Origin: Laburnicola sp. R22_1
Taxonomy: Eukaryota; Ascomycota; Dothideomycetes; Pleosporales; Didymosphaeriaceae
Assembly (NCBI GenBank): GCA_014281115.1
Contig: JACONQ010000007.1
Span: forward strand, 620,001-684,000
Direction: 5' to 3'
Length of the DNA: 64,000 bases
Below the pieces are notes generated by a model. That model was not told the DNA's origin. It did not search any database and was given only the letters and a program-made list of their open reading frames with translations. Position numbers and translations under genes: made by a program. Shown one piece after another: positions 58,100 to 64,000 of this stretch. Position 1 is the first letter of the stretch. Every line of letters starts with the position of its first letter.

Positions 58100-60181
58100 C
58101 TAAACTAGAAAGAATTCACTCTCGTGGCGATGACCCAGAAGCTCCCCATCCATGACCCCATCACAATAAGCCTCCCCTTGGTAGAAAAACACCTCCTTAT
58201 CACCTCGTCTACCCTTGGGTCTAAGCACAGAACAAACTCGTCCTCCCAGGAATACAACAACGACGTCACCAGGGGACATGAGCGATGTCCCCATACCTAC
58301 GTAGCCCTTTTGGGTAATGTACAGACGCATCCCATTCATCTTAGCCATGCTCAACCGATAGATGCCCGGCTCCTCATCAGGCGGCAACGCCTCCACACCC
58401 CTCTTAAACTCTTCCAAACTCTGCGTAGTCTTCCATGCCTCGAACCAATCTTGAGTTTTGTTCCAGTCTTCGAAAGCCTTGGCTGTTTGGGAGTCTCCTT
58501 TCCGAGCCCCCTTTGGCGACATTGCTTCGCATATGTCCGCTATGGGAGTGCGCCACACTGCCTCCTTCCGGCGTTGTTCTGACATATATATGGGCTGATT
58601 TTTCATCTCTGATATCTTGCAAAGAAATCGAGCCTGGGATAACCACTCTTGGTGGCGCAAGGGATCACCTCCCTCGTCGGAGAAGACGCTCCCTACGTCC
58701 TCTACGGTGTCGACTAGGAAACCCGTCAGGCCCAAAATTGTACTATCAGCGCTCGGTAGGACAACCGGCAGAACATCTCCAGTGGGCGAAAAGAGATGTT
58801 GCTCGCCTTGTCGGGGGTAGGGATAAAAAGACGGTCGTAGGTTCGGATGCCAATCGGGCACCCATGAAGGGAGATCGACGTTGTCCTTAGGAAATTGAAC
58901 GAAAGATAGGATCTCAAGGTTGCCACATTGAATTATGGCCCGCGCTGCATCCGTAAGAGCCTGTAGCCTCGACTTAGTATAATCAGCCTGGAAGCCTACT
59001 TGTTTCAACTGTTCCGCGTCGCAAGCAAGGCCGAGCAGTCCAAATACGCGATCACGCGCGTCGGTAGCTTGAGTCGGACGCTGGACATAAGCCTTGCGTA
59101 ACAACTCCAACAAGGTGTCTCCGGGCCCAACTCCACGCTCAAACTTCAGTCTTTGGGCTCGCGCGCTGAATATAGGGGGCGACGGATCGTTCATGATGAT
59201 GTCTGACAAGAGCGACTGGCAATCATCAGAGAGCTTGGGCTGAGAAGAGACTCCGTAGATAATAATCAGGCGCGTGAACTTGACAAAGTCAACTGGCACC
59301 CTCCGAAAGCCACGTACAAAGTGGGGGTCGGCGCCGAGACAGAACTCTTGTATTATCCAGACACGCGTCATCCAGGGACATTTGTCCCAGTCTGCGATGG
59401 CTTGGAAGCACTGTATCAGGCTTGCATTCGCCTTCTGAATGATGGCACTTAGCTCTTGCCATCTTGGGTCGTCTGGGTTTTTGTCGGAAAGAATGCCATG
59501 CAGGACCGGAAAATTCTCTGGAGTGTAGTAGTCCTGCAGTTTCATATCAAACGCTGCCTGGCCGATTTCAGCATAGAAGTCCATAGCATCGTCTGAGTTC
59601 TTCTCGGCCGGACCAAGCCACACGAGCACCTGTTCGGCTGCACTGTAGATTTGACCCATTATTCGGACCTGGTGGGTTTTCTCCTGGTCATCCTGCTGAT
59701 TGATACAGATTTGGTCGATCCAGATAAGAAGGGGCTGAGACTTGCTGCGGAGGTGTCTTAAGGCGGTGTCAAGAGATTCTGTAATGAGGAGTTGGGCGCC
59801 ATCGATATCGATGGAATGAGTGAATTTGGAGACTCTCCAGGTGTATGAAAGAGCTTTAAACGGATATGGCGAGTCGATGGGAGTGGTCTTTATGCTGCCG
59901 TATAGGGATGAATTATGGTGAACGGCGCTAGACTCCAATTCATCTGGCCCGAGGATGGAGGGGTGGAGTTGGAGAAGACGGATGTACAAGGAAGCTGAAG
60001 GTAGCTTGTCATAAGAGAATATGCAGACTCCGTTCCTGTCGTCCGCTGAGGATGCGGTAGGCCCAGTGCTATTTGACTTTTTCAAATGGTCGTCCATCTC
60101 AAATTCCAGCGCTGCTTTCAGCTTGAAGGAGGAGATGGATACATATGTGACTTCGGTTGTGATACCTGGTGACAGTCGCAT
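58100..60181 (-). CDS. HET-domain protein (693 aa, intronless)
   Basis: The HET domain at about residues 108-290 carries the three classic blocks: FKALSYTWR (108-116), LLIWIDQICINQQDDQEKTHQV (151-172) followed by IYSAAEQVLVWLGP (178-191), and WMTRVWIIQEF (~275). RVFGLLGLA and the C-terminal block LYITQKGYVGMG...GDVVVVFLGG (about residues 623-650) are typical of the long HET-6/Tol-like class. HET proteins trigger programmed cell death on fusion of unlike hyphae. This gene may instead have another, fungal NLR-like role. The frame is intact, without RIP-type stops. An in-frame Met at residue 29 (MDDHLKKSNS) could be the real start. It sits between arrays 2a and 2b in opposite orientation to their units. 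Confidence 0.92.
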   Translation of the reverse strand: MRLSPGITTEVTYVSISSFKLKAALEFEMDDHLKKSNSTGPTASSADDRNGVCIFSYDKLPSASLYIRLLQLHPSILGPDELESSAVHHNSSLYGSIKTTPIDSPYPFKALSYTWRVSKFTHSIDIDGAQLLITESLDTALRHLRSKSQPLLIWIDQICINQQDDQEKTHQVRIMGQIYSAAEQVLVWLGPAEKNSDDAMDFYAEIGQAAFDMKLQDYYTPENFPVLHGILSDKNPDDPRWQELSAIIQKANASLIQCFQAIADWDKCPWMTRVWIIQEFCLGADPHFVRGFRRVPVDFVKFTRLIIIYGVSSQPKLSDDCQSLLSDIIMNDPSPPIFSARAQRLKFERGVGPGDTLLELLRKAYVQRPTQATDARDRVFGLLGLACDAEQLKQVGFQADYTKSRLQALTDAARAIIQCGNLEILSFVQFPKDNVDLPSWVPDWHPNLRPSFYPYPRQGEQHLFSPTGDVLPVVLPSADSTILGLTGFLVDTVEDVGSVFSDEGGDPLRHQEWLSQARFLCKISEMKNQPIYMSEQRRKEAVWRTPIADICEAMSPKGARKGDSQTAKAFEDWNKTQDWFEAWKTTQSLEEFKRGVEALPPDEEPGIYRLSMAKMNGMRLYITQKGYVGMGTSLMSPGDVVVVFLGGRVCSVLRPKGRRGDKEVFFYQGEAYCDGVMDGELLGHRHESEFFLV

Positions 60182-60560
60182 CGTCGTATTGGTCGCGCAT
60201 GGACTAAGCTCAAACTGTTCAAAGGACCTGTCTATACGAGCCCAGTTTCAGCTGTGGCGGGGTCAGTCAAAAATACCGCACGAAGCTGCGTGTACAAGCG
60301 AGAACGAGAACGTTAAATATGTGGGTTATTGAGAAGCCACGGTTCCATAACTTCGCAGAGGAAGTGAGGAAAGTGGTTGGCCAAGTCAGTACAGATGGAA
60401 TCCTAAGTGGCCCAACCTTACTTCGCGGAGGTTCGGCAAGAGGAATGCACCATTGTTTACCCTCTCCAGATGTGTATGTATGGATTGATAGCCGTCACGA
60501 ATACGGTACTGGGACAAAAGTTTAAGTACAATGTGTCACCTCAGGATAAGCAATACCAAG
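60182..60560. other. Upstream region of the HET gene
   Basis: Probable promoter and leader; no clear TATA box within 100 bp of 60181. A CA/GA-mixed stretch with short ORFs only. Confidence 0.4.
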
Positions 60561-63180
60561 GCTAAATGTATTCAAAAAAAAATTGTCATGTAGCTGTAAA
60601 ATCAAACACTTGCATCCCTACCTTATATCATATCATTATAAGAACAGAGAATTGCCATCTACTGGTTGCTTCGAAGTTCTACCAGGGCCAGCGTACTGAA
60701 AGTTCTCGCATGTCCAATTGTCGAAGAAGCGTCCTTAACGATATCCGCATATCCATCTCGAATCACTAAAATTGAGAGATTTCTATATAAATCCCCATGA
60801 AAATCTTCAAACTTTGTTACCTCCCACCCCATGTTATTTTTACCAACCTTTAAAATCAGTGTTGGCAGAGATGGATGCCTTGTTGGTTGTTCTAAAAGCA
60901 AAAGAAGCCATGAATGTGGCCCTGTCCGGTTTGAAATCCATAAATCCTGAAAAGCATGTCACCAAGGCTATAGTGATTGCGCGGTAACCTAGCTCTAAAG
61001 AAGAACTGGACTCGGCGATGCTTTACTTCTCTTGGCTGATCCTCATGACTCATTAGAAGGCTTTTTTATTTCAAAAAAAAAAAACAGATGAAGATCAAAG
61101 ATGTGCTTCTCCACGTCCAATCTGCGTGATAGGTTTAAAAAGTCCAGAACCTCATGCAATGTCCTTCTTCCCCGTCTCATACTCAATCATACAATGCACG
61201 ACGGCTCTTGTAACTTCCACGAGAAAATACCACGTCACTCTACAACTACGAAAATCTTCACGTATAAAGTCGCCCTCGTGCACAAGGAGCCTTCTTTTCT
61301 CACACGTGACTCACACACGCACGTCTTACTAAAAACTAGTCCACCCTACCACATGGCTTTCGTGTGCGTCAGATCGAATGAGAGATTACCATGTCGGAGT
61401 CTTGTTTTCTATGCAAAATCAGCGCTTTCATCCCCTTGTGGCGGGCCTCTCCTGCATTCGGAAGAAGTTAAAAAACTCAGATCTTCTCCAGCATGGGGCT
61501 GCCCGTCGAGACACATATTGCTTCAATCACAACTAAAGCAAAAAAGGCCATGCTGCAAACTCAGAAGGTTCAAGATTATAAAAGCCTGTCTCGCACGCCA
61601 AACAAGCTTTGCTTCTGCCCATACCAGCTTCTCTTGTTCTTAAAGACGCACGGCAAATGGAACTATGTCTTTCGCGGCATCTAAAGAGCTCTTGCTAGAG
61701 GTATCATGCCGAAGCTTTGACCTGGTGGACCAAAAATCTATTACGATTATGCTAAATGTCCGGCGCCCTACTCTCGGAGCTACTTACAAAACCAAGAGTG
61801 TCTTCAATCATGTGTCTTTCCCAAGGAACCATCTTCCAAACTATGTCGTCGTACCTTCTCTCTTACTACAGCCATTAATTGGACAAGAATCTCCAGAACT
61901 TCAATAGCCGCATACAAAATGTCGCTATTTTTCATCATAACTCTCTCACAACTTCCTCCTCCGCTTCTCTATTCTATAGAAAGGGACTGGTAGGAGTTAT
62001 GGGAGCGCCTTCTCTAAAAGATAAATTACCATGCCCCTATGTGGGTTCCTCCTTCCGCACACAAAATCAAAGCACAAACCCCATACAAGTATGCCTTTGC
62101 TTAATCGCGGTCTTATCAAAGCTGCAGTATTGAGGGATATGTGGTGGTCGTGCGGTTCCTCTCCTCCTTAAAATGTACAATCATTGTAACATGTTCTAAC
62201 GAAAACCTCTCCAGGAACTTATCCATGTGTTGCGCGCCTGGCGACCTCCCTCCACCCCTGTTCGAAATGTTTCTAGTCGAGCCATATTGAAGGACAGCTC
62301 TTCTCGCCCACCTACCTCTCACCCTCTCACTCTACACGCACATACCCTCGCTCTAAAAAAAATTGTTGGCGAATCACGCATGTTCTTTTTGAGTCTCTAA
62401 AGGGCCAAATTTCCACCCTCATGTCTCTCCTTCCAGCGCCGGAGCAAAATTTAACCAAAAATACTTCATGTGCGGCCACCTCCCAGCACCCCGACCAAAA
62501 ACAAGCTTTTCTTCCGCCATGCGGTCTGCTCTGCTTCCTCCTCGGATCCTCAAATCACACCCGTCTACCCACCCAGTCAAACAAACGAAATAATGACCCA
62601 TGCGCCGCGGCACCCAACCCTCTCCATCCATCCATCCACCCCCCTCAACCAAAACCTCAGACAACCACGGATATATAAACCACCCCTCAACACCACCTAC
62701 CTCTTCTTCCACCCACACTCTTCCTCCAAACCATTAAAACTATGTGAGGTAGCGGCGATGTGCTCTCCGCGTCCCCCCCCCAAAAAAAATCAATAAGTCA
62801 TGCTATGCGGCGTCCTAGCTTCTTCCTTGCTCTAAAACACCCCCACACGCCAACTTACGCTCCCCCACCTCTCCAGCACTAAAACCCTCTAAATCCAACT
62901 ATATGCTCTACCCTCCGCACCAACCCTCCAACGCTAACTTCCATCAACAAACCTCATGCGTCCACCGCCCCACCCTGTTCTACACCCACTAAAATTTCGA
63001 CATTAAGCGACCATGGCGAGTCGAGTCGTGTCCTCCCTTCCACGCTATTAAACAAGCGCTCTAAAAAAAAACGCTCACGAAAACCCCCATGTCCGCCTTT
63101 GCTTTCCTGCCCCACACACAACTGCACACCACACCACACCACTGTCAGTGAGCATACTAAAAAAACGAGATCGTCCTGTC
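60561..63180 (+). repeat. Array 2b: ~48-bp A-tract/ATG units, plus orientation
   Basis: Continuation of array 2a beyond the HET gene. Clear units: TAAAAACTAGTCC.. to ATGG at 61329-61352 (23 bp); TAAAAAACTC.. to ATGGGG at 61469-61493 (24 bp); TAAAAGATAA.. to ATGTGGG at 62015-62039 (24 bp); CTAAAAAAAAACGC.. to ATG near 63060-63090; ACTAAAAAAACG.. to ATG near 63157-63182. A C9A8 tract occurs at 62774-62790. Some A-tracts are expanded to 9-13 A. Units are more diverged than in 2a. Confidence 0.7.
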
Positions 63181-63826
63181 CATGCTCTCGGCTCCTGCTC
63201 CACTCCTCTTCAATCGCCTCCACTGCATTCCACAACCCCTCACTCACACACCACCCAAAAAGGAAAAGGAAACAACAAGGGAAAATACCAGTGCGGTACC
63301 CTACAAAAAATGCCACGTCCCGCTCAGCATGCCTCGCCCTGCTCTGCCCCTGATCATCCCTCATCCCTCGGACAAAAATCTTAAACAAAGACACACTACG
63401 TCCAGAGCACCACGACCGGCCCATCATACACGGCCCAACATCAACCACTATACATCAATCATCAATCACGACAGTAAACAGATGCGCACCAGCACCAACA
63501 TCCAACAATGAAGAAGAGCAACAAAGTATAATTATAACTAAACCCAGAAACAAAAGTATCACTAAACGTGCACCCCCCCATGACCTCAATCTCAGCCTCT
63601 ACAAGGCCAAACGAAAGAGTCGATTACCAGAGAAGCGTTCTCACCAAGAAAAGTAGAAAATAAAAAAAGGACAAACCGCACAAAGAGGTATTGAACATCG
63701 CCGCATTACCGGTGGAAACGAAAAGAAAGTTTGGACAGAGCTACCCAGTCAGGAGCACCCCGAAGAAGACAGTATGATCGTCGCACCCTCGCTCACGGAC
63801 ACACCTCGCACTTTGCTCACAAAGCC
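63181..63826. other. Intergenic, C/A-rich
   Basis: CA-rich, without recognisable gene; probably the 3'UTR of the gene ending at 63827. Array signals fade after about 63180. Confidence 0.5.
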
Positions 63827-64000
63827 TCACATCATCTTCCCCTTCCCTTTCCCCTTGGAACTCAGAGGTGGAAAGTCATCAACCTCCACCTCTTTCCTGC
63901 TCTGCTCCTCCGCAAGACTAAGCTGCAGCGCAAACTCAAGATCAGACAACTCAGTGTCCTTGCTCGAACCCGACGCCACACCCGCCTTACTGGCCCGCGT
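63827..64000 (-). CDS. C-terminal end of a UIM-like motif protein (5' part outside window)
   Basis: 58 codons are open from base 64000 down to TGA at 63827-63829. The peptide contains ELSDLEFALQLSLAEEQ, a good match to a ubiquitin-interacting motif (acidic-x-x-x-Ala-x-x-x-Ser core), followed by an acidic VDDFPPL and a Lys/Gly-rich tail ending KGKGKGKMM. UIM plus basic tail suggests a ubiquitin-binding protein; the family cannot be named from this fragment. Codon use is normal and there is no RIP. Confidence 0.6.
   Translation of the reverse strand, partial: TRASKAGVASGSSKDTELSDLEFALQLSLAEEQSRKEVEVDDFPPLSSKGKGKGKMM

Noticed and set aside
1..64000. tRNA or rRNA genes
   Set aside because: No cloverleaf with A- and B-box sequences and no rRNA-like conserved stretches were seen on either strand; a dedicated search could still find one.

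Overview
The window looks like a filamentous ascomycete (Pezizomycotina, probably a dothideomycete). Genes carry short introns (45-135 nt, GT..AG, CTAAC/CTGAC-like branch points). Gene content includes a NACHT/WD40 NLR-like protein and a HET-domain protein. Transposons carry C-to-T/G-to-A decay with CAG-to-TAG stops, typical of repeat-induced point mutation (RIP). The species assignment is inference only; no rRNA or barcode gene is present.

Layout. 1-9.8 kb is a gene-rich block: the 3' end of an unidentified gene, a U1A/U2B''-type spliceosomal protein, V-ATPase subunit D (VMA8), splicing factor SYF1, and a small conserved-looking protein. 10.6-15.0 kb is an unusual array of diverged ~48-bp units (minus orientation), partly organised into ~200-bp blocks with TATATA-like boxes. 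15.0-16.3 kb holds an alpha/beta hydrolase. 16.6-19.4 kb holds two abutting DNA transposons that share a TA dinucleotide: a RIP-damaged Fot1/pogo element with perfect 46-bp TIRs and a 695-bp foldback MITE. 20.5-25.5 kb is one large gene encoding hydrolase-NACHT-WD40. 25.6-43.8 kb is a single transposon nest, delimited by 24-bp terminal inverted repeats and an 8-bp target duplication: a ~3.14-kb hAT element that received a pogo element, a four-level stack (hAT > pogo > pogo > Ty3/gypsy chromovirus), and two copies of a 1.1-kb element full of TGCGCA motifs. 44.4-54.4 kb is again gene-rich: MEP ammonium permease, an NAD(P)-binding SDR with a homopolymer frameshift, PEX12, a PQ-loop transporter and a MATE transporter. 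54.8-63.2 kb is a second stretch of the ~48-bp array, now in plus orientation, with a HET-domain gene embedded in it. The window ends inside a minus-strand gene with a UIM-like C-terminus.

How it fits together. Two house-keeping splicing genes (U1A/U2B'' and SYF1) flank VMA8. The nutrient and transport genes (ammonium permease, PQ-loop, MATE) and PEX12 form a normal euchromatic block. The two genes of self/non-self recognition type (NLR, HET) sit beside the transposon nest and inside the repeat array. The most novel-looking signal is the dispersed array: an A-tract ((T/C)AAAA) followed 23-24 bp later by ATG(G/T)GG, repeating every ~48 bp over about 10 kb in total, neither AT-rich nor RIP-decayed, and not in a constant reading frame.
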